Source: an uncultured Prevotella sp.
Lineage (GTDB): Bacteria; Bacteroidota; Bacteroidia; Bacteroidales; Bacteroidaceae
NCBI GenBank assembly: GCA_944321295.1
Contig: CALUKU010000005.1
Span: forward strand, 1-64,000
Direction: 5' to 3'
DNA: 64,000 bases
The notes under the pieces were generated by a model. It saw only the letters and a program-made list of their open reading frames with translations, was not told the origin of the DNA and did no database searches. Positions within the stretch are counted from its first letter, which is position 1; each line of letters opens with the position of its first letter. Made by a program: the position numbers and the translations under genes. Below are positions 53,902-62,730 of the stretch, one piece after another.

Positions 53902-55760
53902 TTTATTCCCAATTTAGCGTTATACTCTTTCAATGTTTCAAGCACGTTGCAACGCACGTGGATGAAGTTCTCGATGCCTGCGGCCTTAAGCTCGTCCATG
54001 CAAGCGGGAGCGCCTGCCACAACGAACATCGCACGGCCGTCAAGATATTTGAACGCAGGAACTGCATACTCGGCATACTCATCGTCGCTCGAGCACAAGA
54101 CAACAATGTCGGCGCCAGCCTTCAATGCTGCGTCAACGCCTTCTTCAACGGTGTTGAAACCGAGGTTGTCAACAACCTTGTAACCTGCACAGGCAAGGAA
54201 GTTGCAGCTGAACTGCGCGCGTGCCTGGCGCATGGCGAGATTGCCGATGGTGAGCATGAATGCGACCGGAGTCTTGCCGCTCTCCTCAACCTTCAAGCGC
54301 AAATCCTCATAATCGGCGGCAAGGCGCGTAGTTTCAATAGCCTTGAACGCTGCCTCGTGCTTGTGGCCGCCGCCGCAAGAGCATGTACATCCGAGAGGAC
54401 GCTTGCCTTCAGACTTCTCTGTAAAGTTCGGGAACTGGTTTGTGCCGAGAATGAACTCCTTACGCTTAGCGGCAGCCTCATGGCGTTTTGCGTTGGTTGC
54501 GTTGACGTCGTCTTGAACCAAGCCTTTCTTCACGGCCTCGAGGAATCCGCCGTTCTCCTCAACGTTAAGGAATATCTTCCAGCCTTCGTTTGCCAATGAC
54601 GTTGTAAGCTCCTCAACAAAATAACTTCCGGCAGCAGGGTCAACCACCTTGTCAAAATGGCTCTCCTCCTTAAGCAGTAGCTGCTGGTTGCGGGCAAGGC
54701 GCTCAGAGAATTCGTTAGGAGTTTCGTAAACGGCGTCAAACGGAGTGACAACGATAGAATGTACACCGGCCAAAGCTGCGCTCATTGATTCGGTCTGCGA
54801 CCTCAGCAGGTTTACATAGCTGTCAAACAATGTCATATTATATTTAGATGTAACGGCGTTGACGCACATCATGCACGAAGTTTCGTTCTTCGGAGAGTAC
54901 TTCTTCACGATTTCAGCCCACAGCATGCGTGCGGCGCGGAACTTGGCTATCTCCATGAAGAAGTTATCCGAGATACCCATGTTAAACGTTATCTTGCTTG
55001 CCGCCATGTCTGCGTCGACACCGGCCTCGGTCAGCATGTTGAGATATTCGTTACCCCATGCCAATGCATAGCCGAGCTCCTGCACGATGTAAGCACCGGC
55101 GTTGTTGAGCGAAACCGCGTTGACGGATATGCAACGGAAACGGGGGTAATCCTTCAACGTTTCAACGATGCGCGGAGCCAATGATAAAATAGGTGTCACG
55201 TCGTGACCCTTCATCACGATTTTCTCCATCGGGTCCCAGTCAAGTGAGCCGTTGACCTTTGCCTTGTCGCATCCTTTCTTATCAAAATATTCTGCAAGGA
55301 TTTGCGCCAGTTCAAGCGTATGGCGCTTGCAAGTGTTGAAGTTAAGTTCAACAGCCTCGCAATCAATGCCGTCAAGCAGAGCCTCTACGAATTCGGCGTT
55401 GACGTTGTCGCCTGAAATCTTGAAACCAAGCGAGTCTACGCCGCGTTTCAGTAAGTCGAGAGCCTTAGCGTTAGCCGTCTTAGCGTCGTCGGCCAATATG
55501 TCCTGACGCACATACCAGCAATTACAATTCTTCTTATTGCCGCGCACGTAAGGGAACTCGCCCGGCAGTGAGTTGGGTGTGTCTAAGTTCAACACATCTT
55601 CCCTGCGGTAAAACGGCGGGACGTCGAATCCCTCGTTTGTCCGCCAAACCAAACGCTTGTTGAAGTCGGCGCCTTTCAAATCGACCTGAATTTTATCAAG
55701 CCATTCCTGCCTTGTCGGCGCCTTAAACTCGCTGAAGAGTTTTTCTTTACAGTTTGACAT
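53898..55760 (-). CDS. mutA: Methylmalonyl-CoA mutase, small subunit
   Basis: The small (beta) subunit is a homologue of MutB with a degenerate active site. It keeps the barrel fold ([30 protein letters not shown]) but lacks the DxHxxG cobalamin ligand: the equivalent region reads [24 protein letters not shown] insert with His (about 465) is present in the linker. The 620 residues are typical. It is first in the operon; a -7 box lies at 55827-55834. Confidence 0.95.
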   Translation of the reverse strand: MSNCKEKLFSEFKAPTRQEWLDKIQVDLKGADFNKRLVWRTNEGFDVPPFYRREDVLNLDTPNSLPGEFPYVRGNKKNCNCWYVRQDILADDAKTANAKALDLLKRGVDSLGFKISGDNVNAEFVEALLDGIDCEAVELNFNTCKRHTLELAQILAEYFDKKGCDKAKVNGSLDWDPMEKIVMKGHDVTPILSLAPRIVETLKDYPRFRCISVNAVSLNNAGAYIVQELGYALAWGNEYLNMLTEAGVDADMAASKITFNMGISDNFFMEIAKFRAARMLWAEIVKKYSPKNETSCMMCVNAVTSKYNMTLFDSYVNLLRSQTESMSAALAGVHSIVVTPFDAVYETPNEFSERLARNQQLLLKEESHFDKVVDPAAGSYFVEELTTSLANEGWKIFLNVEENGGFLEAVKKGLVQDDVNATNAKRHEAAAKRKEFILGTNQFPNFTEKSEGKRPLGCTCSCGGGHKHEAAFKAIETTRLAADYEDLRLKVEESGKTPVAFMLTIGNLAMRQARAQFSCNFLACAGYKVVDNLGFNTVEEGVDAALKAGADIVVLCSSDDEYAEYAVPAFKYLDGRAMFVVAGAPACMDELKAAGIENFIHVRCNVLETLKEYNAKLGIK

Positions 55761-55826
55761 AAATTTGTTTTTAATAATATTACCTAAAAATCATCAAAGG
55801 CACGCAAACTTGTTGCATACCTTTGG

Positions 55827-55834
55827 CAAAGATA
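55827..55834 (-). promoter_or_regulatory. -7 box of mutAB operon
   Basis: TATCTTTG on the minus strand, 66 nt before the ATG; -33 unclear. No cobalamin riboswitch fits in the short leader. Confidence 0.5.
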
Positions 55835-55960
55835 AAGGATTTTTCCGATACGCTTTTAAAAAACACGCAGAATTTAATATTTAACCATGAAAAATGCAAA
55901 AAGCTTCGTTATAGTTTCAAAATAATTGCACAAAAATTATAATATGAGTAAGAATTTAAG

Positions 55961-55968
55961 TACTTTTG
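55961..55968 (+). promoter_or_regulatory. -7 box of AspT-type transporter gene
   Basis: TACTTTTG, 18 nt before ATG 55987; it rules out the upstream TTG at 55966 as start. Confidence 0.55.
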
Positions 55969-55986
55969 CAGCACAAAAATAATATC

Positions 55987-57675
55987 ATGGAATGGCTAAC
56001 TAATTTATTTACTGCAACTGACTCCGTGGCGCACATCGTTGTGCTTTACGCCATCGTCATCGCCGTCGGTGTCTATTTGGGGAAAATTAAAATCGGAGGA
56101 ATTTCCCTGGGTGTTACGTTCGTTCTGTTTGCGGGCATTGCCGCCGGCCACATCGGCTTTACGGCGACGCCGAGCGTGCTCGCGTTCCTGCAAGAGTTCG
56201 GACTTATCTTATTCGTGTTCATGATTGGTTTGCAGGTGGGTCCCGGTTTCTTCGAGAGCTTCAAGCGCGGAGGCGTGACGCTTAACGCCTTGTCAACGGC
56301 GACGATCTTGCTGAACATCATAGTGATGTTCGCCTGCTACTACATCTTCTTCGACACGTCCGACCCGCGCAACCTGCCTATGATGGTTGGTACGCTTTAC
56401 GGCGCCGTAACCAACACTCCCGGTCTTGGTGCGGCCAGTGAAGCCTTGGCGTCGGTGTTCACGAATGGCGACATTCCGCAGATAGCGTCAGGCTACGCAT
56501 GCGCCTACCCGTTGGGTGTGCTTGGCATTATCGGAGCGACAATAGCCATCCGCTACATCTGCCACATTGGCCTCAACAAGGAAGAAGACCAACTGAACAA
56601 CGAGGAGAACGAAAACGGAGCGGTTAAGCCCCACTTCCTGAACCTTGAGGTTACAAACTCTTACCTTGAGGGTAAGACCATCATCCAGGTGCACAACTTC
56701 TTGAACCGCGACTTCGTATGCTCGCGCCTCCTGCACGACGGCCACGTCAGCACGCCTACGGGCAGCACGGTGTTCCACATCGGCGACCGTCTGTTCATCG
56801 TTTGCGCCGCTAAAGACGCCGAGGCCATAATCGCGTTTATCGGCCCCACGGTGGAGGTCAACTGGGAAACCCAGGACGAGCCGATGGTAAGCAAGCGTAT
56901 AGTTGTAACACGTCCGTCAATCAACGGTAAGACCCTCGGACAGATGCACTTCTCAAGCGGTTTCGGCGTGAACGTAACGAGGGTGACACGTCACGGCATG
57001 GACCTCTTCGCCAGCCCCAGCCTCTCGTTGCAGATAGGCGACCGCATTATGGTTGTAGGACGCGAGGGCGCCGTCAACCGTGTGGCAAGCGTGATGGGCA
57101 ACTCTGTCAAGCGCCTTGACGCACCGAACATCGCAACGATATTCATCGGTATTCTTGTCGGAATTCTCTTCGGAAGTATTCCTATCGCATGTCCGGGCAT
57201 ACCCGTGCCTATCAAGCTCGGTATTGCAGGCGGACCGCTCATCATAGCAATCCTCATCGGACGTTTCGGTTACAAGTTCCACCTTGTCACCTACACTACG
57301 ACGAGCGCCAACATGATGTTACGTGAAATAGGCCTTGTGCTCTTCCTTGCCAGCGTGGGAATAAAAGCGGGCGGAAGCTTCGTTGAAACGATAGTGCAGG
57401 GCGACGGTCTGAAATATGTATATACCGGTTTCCTCATAACCATTATACCTATTTTAATAATAGGCACCATCGCCCGTGTTAAGTTCAAGTTCAACTATTT
57501 CACGATTATGGGTATGATTGCCGGTACTTATACCGACCCGCCCGCCTTGGCATATGCCAACTCGGTATGCTCTAAAGAGGCTCCGGCCGTAGGCTACTCT
57601 ACGGTTTACCCGCTGAGCATGTTCCTGAGAATATTCATGGCACAGATAATAGTACTGTTCTTTTGCGGAATCTGA
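55987..57675 (+). CDS. AspT/YidE-family transporter
   Basis: The 562-residue inner-membrane protein has two membrane blocks (about 18-190 and 380-560), each with a duplicated AspT/YidE/YbjL repeat ([20 protein letters not shown] and [19 protein letters not shown] are corresponding re-entrant segments). Two cytosolic TrkA-C domains lie between (about 215-290 and 300-370). Relatives exchange aspartate/alanine or dicarboxylates. Its place between mutAB and the decarboxylase genes suggests succinate or another dicarboxylate as substrate; this is inference. ATG 55987 fits the -7 box. Confidence 0.9.
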   Translation: MEWLTNLFTATDSVAHIVVLYAIVIAVGVYLGKIKIGGISLGVTFVLFAGIAAGHIGFTATPSVLAFLQEFGLILFVFMIGLQVGPGFFESFKRGGVTLNALSTATILLNIIVMFACYYIFFDTSDPRNLPMMVGTLYGAVTNTPGLGAASEALASVFTNGDIPQIASGYACAYPLGVLGIIGATIAIRYICHIGLNKEEDQLNNEENENGAVKPHFLNLEVTNSYLEGKTIIQVHNFLNRDFVCSRLLHDGHVSTPTGSTVFHIGDRLFIVCAAKDAEAIIAFIGPTVEVNWETQDEPMVSKRIVVTRPSINGKTLGQMHFSSGFGVNVTRVTRHGMDLFASPSLSLQIGDRIMVVGREGAVNRVASVMGNSVKRLDAPNIATIFIGILVGILFGSIPIACPGIPVPIKLGIAGGPLIIAILIGRFGYKFHLVTYTTTSANMMLREIGLVLFLASVGIKAGGSFVETIVQGDGLKYVYTGFLITIIPILIIGTIARVKFKFNYFTIMGMIAGTYTDPPALAYANSVCSKEAPAVGYSTVYPLSMFLRIFMAQIIVLFFCGI

Positions 57676-57694
57676 TTTTTAACAGACTGATGAT

Positions 57695-57752
57695 AAAAGC
57701 GGCAGGCAGACAAACACAGGTTAGCCTCGTTGTCTGCCTGCCGGCTTTTTTA
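57695..57752 (+). terminator. Terminator of AspT-type transporter gene
   Basis: GGCAGGCAGACAA (57701-57713) pairs with TTGTCTGCCTGCC (57730-57742), extended by AAAAGC/GGCTTTT, with six T. Confidence 0.9.
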
Positions 57753-57781
57753 TCAGGCCGCTAACAACAAAGTATAACGAA

Positions 57782-58747
57782 ATGAAAAAATACATTTTCC
57801 TGATTTGCGCGTTGTCGCTCGCCGTAACGACGGCGTTAGGACAAGGAGCCCGTAACATCAAGATAAACGAGGTGCTCACCAACAACGCCAACAGCCTGCA
57901 GGATGAATACGGCACCAGGGGCGCATGGGTGGAGGTTGCCAATACGGCCTTCTCTACATACAACCTGCGCGGCATGTACATCACGACAGACCGCAGGGTG
58001 CTCGACAAGAGCCTGTCCGTGCCCGAGCGCACGGCCATGATGAGCTGCATACCCGGGGGCGACAGCCGCACCGCCCTGTCGGCGCGCGAGCACTTGGTGT
58101 TTTTCCTTAACGGCAATCCGGCGCAAGGCACCCTTCACATCAATGCCGAGGCCGAGAGCGGCGAGCCTGTATGGGTTGCGCTTTACGACGGCAACGGCAT
58201 CGACCTTATCGACTCCGTGTCCGTGCCCGCCCTGCAGGCTGACTTTTCTTACGCACGCGTGAGGGACGGCTCTGACCAGTGGGAGGTGAAAAATCCGAGC
58301 AGCGTAACTCCCGGCATTGAGAACTATGTGCAGGCAAGCGAAACCAAGATAGCAAAAATAAAGCGTGAAGACCCGCACGGCTTCGGCATAACGGTGCTGT
58401 CGATGGGAATCGTGTTCTTCTGCCTTGCGTTGCTCTACGTGTTCTTCCGCCTGCTCGGATTGTTCATGTCACACAAGCAGGCACTTAAGAAGGCCGGCAA
58501 GATACAGCCGATTAAGGCCGCCGTTAAGACCGGCGAGAAGCTGGCTGAAACCGGACATAAGACGAAAGTCATGCTGAAGGACGGCCTGCAGACGGGCGGC
58601 ATAGACAAGGAGATTTACATCGCCGTAATCGCCATGGCCCTGAAGCAATATGAGGACGACGTCCACGACATCGAGAGCAACATCATTACCATCAAGCCCC
58701 ACCATACCAACTGGAACGCTTATCCTGAAGAAACAATTATTCCATAA
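57782..58747 (+). CDS. Lamin-tail domain / OadG-type decarboxylase gamma subunit fusion
   Basis: After a signal peptide (1-20) comes a lamin-tail (LTD) beta domain (about 23-180: IKINEVLTNN, GAWVEVANTA, YNLRGMYITTD, LSAREHLVFFLNG, DGNGIDLIDSV), a single TM helix (about 202-225) and a charged cytosolic tail (YIAVIAMALKQYEDDVHDIES). The helix and tail match OadG/MmdD gamma subunits, which hold membrane decarboxylase complexes together. Fusion to LTD occurs in Bacteroidota; what the outer domain binds is unknown. It begins the gamma-biotin carrier-beta run. Confidence 0.85.
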   Translation: MKKYIFLICALSLAVTTALGQGARNIKINEVLTNNANSLQDEYGTRGAWVEVANTAFSTYNLRGMYITTDRRVLDKSLSVPERTAMMSCIPGGDSRTALSAREHLVFFLNGNPAQGTLHINAEAESGEPVWVALYDGNGIDLIDSVSVPALQADFSYARVRDGSDQWEVKNPSSVTPGIENYVQASETKIAKIKREDPHGFGITVLSMGIVFFCLALLYVFFRLLGLFMSHKQALKKAGKIQPIKAAVKTGEKLAETGHKTKVMLKDGLQTGGIDKEIYIAVIAMALKQYEDDVHDIESNIITIKPHHTNWNAYPEETIIP

Positions 58748-58752
58748 TTTTA

Positions 58753-58815
58753 TAGCAGACAAGCAGACAAGCAGACGAGCAAACGAGCAGACAAGTAACG
58801 AGCAGACAAGCAAGG
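58753..58815. repeat. AGCAGACA octamer tandem repeat
   Basis: About eight imperfect copies of AGCAGACA/AGCAGACG in the 122-nt gap between the gamma and biotin-carrier genes. Related words recur at 59325-59395 and 63539-63597. Confidence 0.8.
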
Positions 58816-58869
58816 CATATTTCTCTGTTTCGGTAGACCGTAGGCTCTTAAACTAAAATCACAAACGAG

Positions 58870-59316
58870 ATGAATAAATACCAATATAAAGTGCAAGGCG
58901 TCGACTATGATGTCGAGATTGTCAATGTTGAGGGCAACATTGCCCAAGTAAACGTCAACGGAATACCTTTCGAGGTGGAACTGAAACAACCTATCAACCC
59001 CGCTACCATGCCACATAAGCCCGTGGTGGCCGCGCCGCGTCCCCAAGCGGCCGCACCAGCTCCGCAACCCGAGCGCCAGGCCAAGGCTGAAGCGCCGGCG
59101 GGCGGCACCAAGGTGACCGCTCCACTGCCCGGCACGATAACCGAGGTTAAGGTTAAGGTGGGCGACACCGTCAAGGACGGCGACACCGTCGTCGTGCTCG
59201 AGGCCATGAAGATGCAGAACAACATCGAGGCCGAAGGCAGCGGCACCGTGACCGCCGTGCTCGTCAACAAGGGCGACACCGTCATGGAAGGCGACGCGTT
59301 GATAACTATTGGGTAA
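58870..59316 (+). CDS. Biotin carboxyl carrier subunit of decarboxylase
   Basis: This 148-residue soluble carrier shuttles carboxyl groups on biotin. The biotinylation motif VLEAMKMQNN has Lys114, inside a biotinyl-lipoyl fold (about 80-148). A Pro/Ala-rich flexible hinge (about 48-78) joins it to a small N-terminal domain (YKVQGVDYDVEIVNVEGN), as in MmdC/GcdC-type proteins. It lies between gamma and beta genes of a sodium-pumping decarboxylase, so methylmalonyl-CoA (or oxaloacetate) decarboxylation is the likely job. Confidence 0.94.
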   Translation: MNKYQYKVQGVDYDVEIVNVEGNIAQVNVNGIPFEVELKQPINPATMPHKPVVAAPRPQAAAPAPQPERQAKAEAPAGGTKVTAPLPGTITEVKVKVGDTVKDGDTVVVLEAMKMQNNIEAEGSGTVTAVLVNKGDTVMEGDALITIG

Positions 59317-59324
59317 AATACAGT

Positions 59325-59395
59325 TGACAAGCAGACAATAACAAGCAGACAAGCCCCAAACGGCCCGTCCGCTCGTCACCGACGACTTGTCAACC
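59325..59395. repeat. TTGACAAGCAGACA repeat cluster
   Basis: TTGACAAGCAGACA (59325) and ACAAGCAGACAAGC (59341) occur with an inverted GACTTGTCAA near 59385, in the gap between biotin-carrier and beta genes. Confidence 0.65.
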
Positions 59396-59409
59396 TAAAA
59401 GCAAAAGAC

Positions 59410-60567
59410 ATGGGATTTACTGAATTCATATCAAGCAACTTCAACGAGTTCCTGACTTACACGGGCTTCGCTAACGCCACGTCGGGCAACTTGATAATGA
59501 TTGTGGCCGGAGCCTTCTTCATCTGGCTGGCAATAAAGAAAGACTTCGAGCCGTTGCTGCTCGTGCCGATAGGCTTGGGCATAATCCTCGGCAACATCCC
59601 CTTCCGTGCCGACGCCGGACTTGAGATCGGGCTCTACGAGGACAACTCCGTGCTCAACATCTTCTACCAGGGCGTGCGCCAAGGCTGGTATCCGCCGCTG
59701 GTGTTCCTCGGCATAGGCGCCATGACGGACTTCTCGGCCCTCATCAGCAACCCCAAGCTGATACTCATCGGCGCCGCGGCCCAGTTCGGTATCTTCGGCG
59801 CCTACATGGTGGCGCTGGCCCTCGGCTTTGAGCCTAACCAGGCGGCCGGCATTGCCATCATCGGCGGCGCCGACGGGCCCACGGCCATCTTCCTCTCGTC
59901 GAAGCTCTGCCCCAACCTCATGGGCGCCATAGCCGTGTGCGCCTACTCGTACATGGCCCTCGTGCCCGTAATCCAGCCGCCGCTCATGCGCCTGCTCACC
60001 ACTAAGAAGGAGCGCCTCATCCGCATGAAGCCGGCGCGCCAGGTCAGCCAGACCGAACGCATACTCTTCCCCATAATCGGCCTGCTGCTAACGACGTTCA
60101 TCGTGCCCTCGGGCCTGCCCCTCTTGGGCATGCTCTTCTTCGGCAACCTGCTTAAGGAGTCAGGCAAGACCACGCGCCTGGCCAAGACGGCCGGCAGCGC
60201 CCTCAACGACATCGTAGTCATGCTGCTCGGCCTTACCGTGGGCTGCTCGACGCAGGCCAGCGAGTTCCTCACGGTGAAGACCATCTACATCTTCTTCCTC
60301 GGCGCAATGGCCTTCATCATAGCCACCGCCTCGGGCGTGCTCTTCGTCAAGTTCATGAACATCTTCCTGCCAAAGTCTAAGAAGATCAATCCCCTTATCG
60401 GCAACGCCGGCGTGAGCGCCGTGCCCATGAGCGCCCGCATATCCAACAATATCGGCCTCGAGTACGACCGCCACAACTTCCTGCTCATGCACGCCATGGG
60501 CCCCAACGTCTCCGGCGTAATCGGCTCGGCCGTGGCCGCGGGAGCGTTGCTCGGCTTCATGTCGTAA
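59410..60567 (+). CDS. Sodium-pumping decarboxylase beta subunit (OadB/MmdB)
   Basis: This 385-residue inner-membrane subunit decarboxylates carboxybiotin and drives Na+ outward. It has about nine to eleven helices and the family's conserved GGADGPTAIF (about 155-164), NPKLILIGAAAQFGIFGA (about 114-131) and GMLFFGNLLKESG blocks, plus NAGVSAVPMSARISN near 338. Coupled to MutAB it could make propionyl-CoA while pumping sodium. The carboxyltransferase (alpha) subunit is not next to it. Confidence 0.95.
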   Translation: MGFTEFISSNFNEFLTYTGFANATSGNLIMIVAGAFFIWLAIKKDFEPLLLVPIGLGIILGNIPFRADAGLEIGLYEDNSVLNIFYQGVRQGWYPPLVFLGIGAMTDFSALISNPKLILIGAAAQFGIFGAYMVALALGFEPNQAAGIAIIGGADGPTAIFLSSKLCPNLMGAIAVCAYSYMALVPVIQPPLMRLLTTKKERLIRMKPARQVSQTERILFPIIGLLLTTFIVPSGLPLLGMLFFGNLLKESGKTTRLAKTAGSALNDIVVMLLGLTVGCSTQASEFLTVKTIYIFFLGAMAFIIATASGVLFVKFMNIFLPKSKKINPLIGNAGVSAVPMSARISNNIGLEYDRHNFLLMHAMGPNVSGVIGSAVAAGALLGFMS

Positions 60568-60582
60568 TAATCCGGACGCGGA

Positions 60583-60687
60583 TTTTAACGTCACAATGTC
60601 ACATTTGCACGCATGCCGCTGATTATCAGCGGTTTATGCCGTGGCTTTCAATGCCTTACGCCGCATTGTGACATTGTGACGTTAAAA
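60583..60687. repeat. TGTCACAATGTCA inverted-repeat element, short copy
   Basis: TTTTAACGTCACAATGTCAC (60583-60602) is mirrored perfectly at 60668-60687; an inner CCGCTGAT/ATCAGCGG palindrome (60615-60632) sits in the loop. It starts 16 nt after the beta-subunit stop. Confidence 0.82.
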
Positions 60688-60717
60688 CCGTCAATGAAAA
60701 TCATTTCCGGGTTTGCA

Positions 60718-60783
60718 ATATGCCGCTTTCCGCGTTCCCGTTTGCCGCTTTTCATGTTCCTGTTTGCCGCTTCTTATATTGTA
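60718..60783. repeat. 22-nt hairpin repeat array, three units
   Basis: Units at 60718, 60740 and 60762 share TGCCGCTTT with GTTTGCCGCTTTTC in the middle one; same words as the array at 51556. Confidence 0.78.
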
Positions 60784-60848
60784 AAAAGATATGTTCGCCG
60801 ACGGAACGCACAAGAGCGTGAAAACAATGCACGATTAATAATTCTTTT

Positions 60849-61028
60849 TAATGCATAATTCATAATGCATAATTAGGACAGACGTCGTTGCGCAGGTGAT
60901 TATGAAACGAAGTTCGGCGTAAGCCGATTATGCATCGTGCATTGTGCATTATGCATTGTGAATTATGAATTATGCATTGTGAATTGTGCATTGTGAATTG
61001 TGCATTATGAATTATGTATTATAAATTG
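60849..61028. repeat. Heptamer TGMATTR repeats, inverted at the left end
   Basis: Fourteen head-to-tail 7-mers (TGCATTG, TGCATTA, TGAATTA, TGAATTG and variants) fill 60931-61028. Four inverted copies (TAATGCA, TAATTCA, TAATGCA, TAATTAG) occupy 60849-60876, so the whole forms a 180-bp imperfect inverted repeat. It ends 11 nt before the ATG of the LuxR-type gene. Confidence 0.85.
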
Positions 61029-61039
61029 AGTACGTCAAT

Positions 61040-61621
61040 ATGAACCACGAACCGAAGATAGCCGTCGTCCATCCCGACACGCTCGCCGCCATAGGCCTGA
61101 GGCAGCTGCTGCAGGCCGTAATGCCCACGCTGGGCGTCGACGCCTACCGCTCGGCCGGCGAAGTGCCCGCCGGGCAGGCCGACGCCTACGTCCACTACTT
61201 TGCCGCCGTGGCCGCCGTGGCCGCCGCGCCGCAGTTCTTCGCCGCCCGCCGGCGGCAGACCATCGTGCTCAGCCCCGTGCCCGGGGCGCCGCTGGCCGGT
61301 TACCACTCTATATGCACCTCGGCGTCCGAGCGCAGCCTCGTCAAGGCCCTGCTGGCCCTCGAGCAGAGCGCCCACGGCGGCGGCCGCAACATGCCGCCCC
61401 CGCCCGCCGGCGGGGCCGCGCCCAGCCCGCGCGAGGCCGAGGTGATGACGCTCGTCGTCAAGGGGCTTATCAACAAGGAGATTGCCGCCCGGCTCAACAT
61501 CAGCCAGGCCACCGTAGTCACCCACCGCCACAACCTCATGGAGAAGCTCGGCCTCAGGAGCGTCTCGGCCCTCGCCATATACGCCGTGACACACGGATAC
61601 GTGGACATATCCGAGATTTAG
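61040..61621 (+). CDS. LuxR-type transcriptional regulator with degenerate receiver
   Basis: The C-terminal 65 residues are a clear LuxR/FixJ helix-turn-helix (PSPREAEVMTLVVKGLINKEIAARLNI, from residue 129, then TVVTHRHNLMEKLGLRS). The N-terminal part begins like a receiver (KIAVVHPDTLAAIGLRQLLQ) but lacks the acidic pair after the first strand and has no aspartate where the phospho-acceptor should be (ADAYVHYFAA). An Ala/Gly/Pro-rich linker joins them. GC and alanine content are higher than in most neighbours. No sensor kinase is adjacent. The heptamer repeat occupies its promoter region. Confidence 0.85.
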   Translation: MNHEPKIAVVHPDTLAAIGLRQLLQAVMPTLGVDAYRSAGEVPAGQADAYVHYFAAVAAVAAAPQFFAARRRQTIVLSPVPGAPLAGYHSICTSASERSLVKALLALEQSAHGGGRNMPPPPAGGAAPSPREAEVMTLVVKGLINKEIAARLNISQATVVTHRHNLMEKLGLRSVSALAIYAVTHGYVDISEI

Positions 61622-61771
61622 TGTTTGTCTGTAATTTGGGCATATGAGCTTATGACAATATGAATAGAAAATGAAGATAAACCTCTATCATATGCTTCTA
61701 AATTGTGGATAAACCGAATTACGGATTCTTTGGTGTTTTGCCCTCTATCGTACTTGATTTGCGTAACGGCA

Positions 61772-61808
61772 ATAAGGCCGCCCCGTCCGGCGGACAGGGC
61801 GGCCTTAT
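61772..61808. terminator. Possible shared terminator hairpin
   Basis: ATAAGGCCGCCC (61772-61783) pairs perfectly with GGGCGGCCTTAT (61797-61808), inner TCCG/GGA, between convergent genes; T tracts are weak on both strands. Confidence 0.6.
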
Positions 61809-61893
61809 GCGATGAATTGATTATCAGTAAGCAATATGCCGGTGGCAGTTTTTGCCTTCGTGCCGGCTCGGGCTTTGCTCCGCCTCGCCGTCG

Positions 61894-62610
61894 TTACTTG
61901 TTGCCCTCGTTGATCTTGCGCAGCAGGGCCTGCTCCTTATAGCTCTTGTCTGACGAGTGCTTCAGCACTATGGCGTCTACGAAGAAGATTATCTCCTCGG
62001 CCAGGTTGGTTATGTGGTCGCCGGCGCGCTCGAGGCGGATGAACACTCCCTTGAAGTCGAGGCAGAAGGCGGCCTTGTCGGGGTGGTCGGCGATGTATCG
62101 GGCCAGCTCGGCCGTCGTGGCGGCGTTAATCTCGTCAACGGCGTTGTCCTTCTCGAACAGGCTGTTGGCCAGGGCGATGTCCTCCTCCTCGAGGGCCCTC
62201 TTGGCCGTTTCGAGCATTTCAAGGACGATGCCGCCCATCTCCTTGAGCCTCGTCGAGGCCAGCAGGCCGGCGTCTATGGGCTCGCCGTCCTGCCTTATCA
62301 CGAAGCGCGCTATGTTCTCGGCGAAGTCGCCTATGCGCTCAAGGTCGGTGTTGATCTTCAGCATGGCCACGATGAAGCGCATGTCTACGGCTACGGGGTT
62401 GTAGAGCACGAGGAAGTCCTCTATGTCGCAATCGAGCTTCAGCTCGCAGGCGTTTACCTTCTTCTCGCGTATCAGTACGTCCCAGGCCTTCTCCTTGTCA
62501 ACGTTTTCAAGGGCTTCGCACGCGTTTTTCAGCTGGTCGCATACGAGCGTCCACATGTCGAGTACCTCTTGGCGTATCGCCTTGAGTTCGTCATCTACGA
62601 ATTTTACCAT
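61894..62610 (-). CDS. phoU: Phosphate transport system regulator PhoU
   Basis: PhoU is a cytosolic metal-binding helical protein that restrains the Pst transporter and phosphate signalling. The 238 residues form two three-helix bundles with the E/DxxxD motifs DLERIGDFAENIARF (about 89-103) and RLERAGDHITNLAEEI (about 195-210), the diagnostic repeats. It follows pstB in the operon, with a pyrimidine-rich repeat in the gap. Confidence 0.95.
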   Translation of the reverse strand: MVKFVDDELKAIRQEVLDMWTLVCDQLKNACEALENVDKEKAWDVLIREKKVNACELKLDCDIEDFLVLYNPVAVDMRFIVAMLKINTDLERIGDFAENIARFVIRQDGEPIDAGLLASTRLKEMGGIVLEMLETAKRALEEEDIALANSLFEKDNAVDEINAATTAELARYIADHPDKAAFCLDFKGVFIRLERAGDHITNLAEEIIFFVDAIVLKHSSDKSYKEQALLRKINEGNK

Positions 62611-62671
62611 TGTATTGTCGTTTTTTTTGTTGTTTATTCATTGTAGGTCGGGGCTTCCCGGCTTTCCGCAG

Positions 62672-62730
62672 TTTCACCCTTTCACCCTTTTACCTTTTTT
62701 ATTTCTCACCTTCTCACCTTCTTACCTTTA
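62672..62730. repeat. Pyrimidine-rich TTTCACCC-type repeat
   Basis: TTTCACCCTTTCACCCTTTTACC and then TCACCTTCTCACCTTCTTACC, an 8-nt-period tract in the pstB-phoU gap that overlaps the pstB stop. Confidence 0.7.

Noticed and set aside
55761-55860. Cobalamin riboswitch before mutA
   Set aside because: The leader is about 60 nt and lacks the B12-box; the riboswitch is too large to fit.
60613-60858. 81-codon open frame on the plus strand
   Set aside because: It is made entirely of the inverted repeat and 22-nt units; hydrophobic look arises from the TTT-rich repeats.
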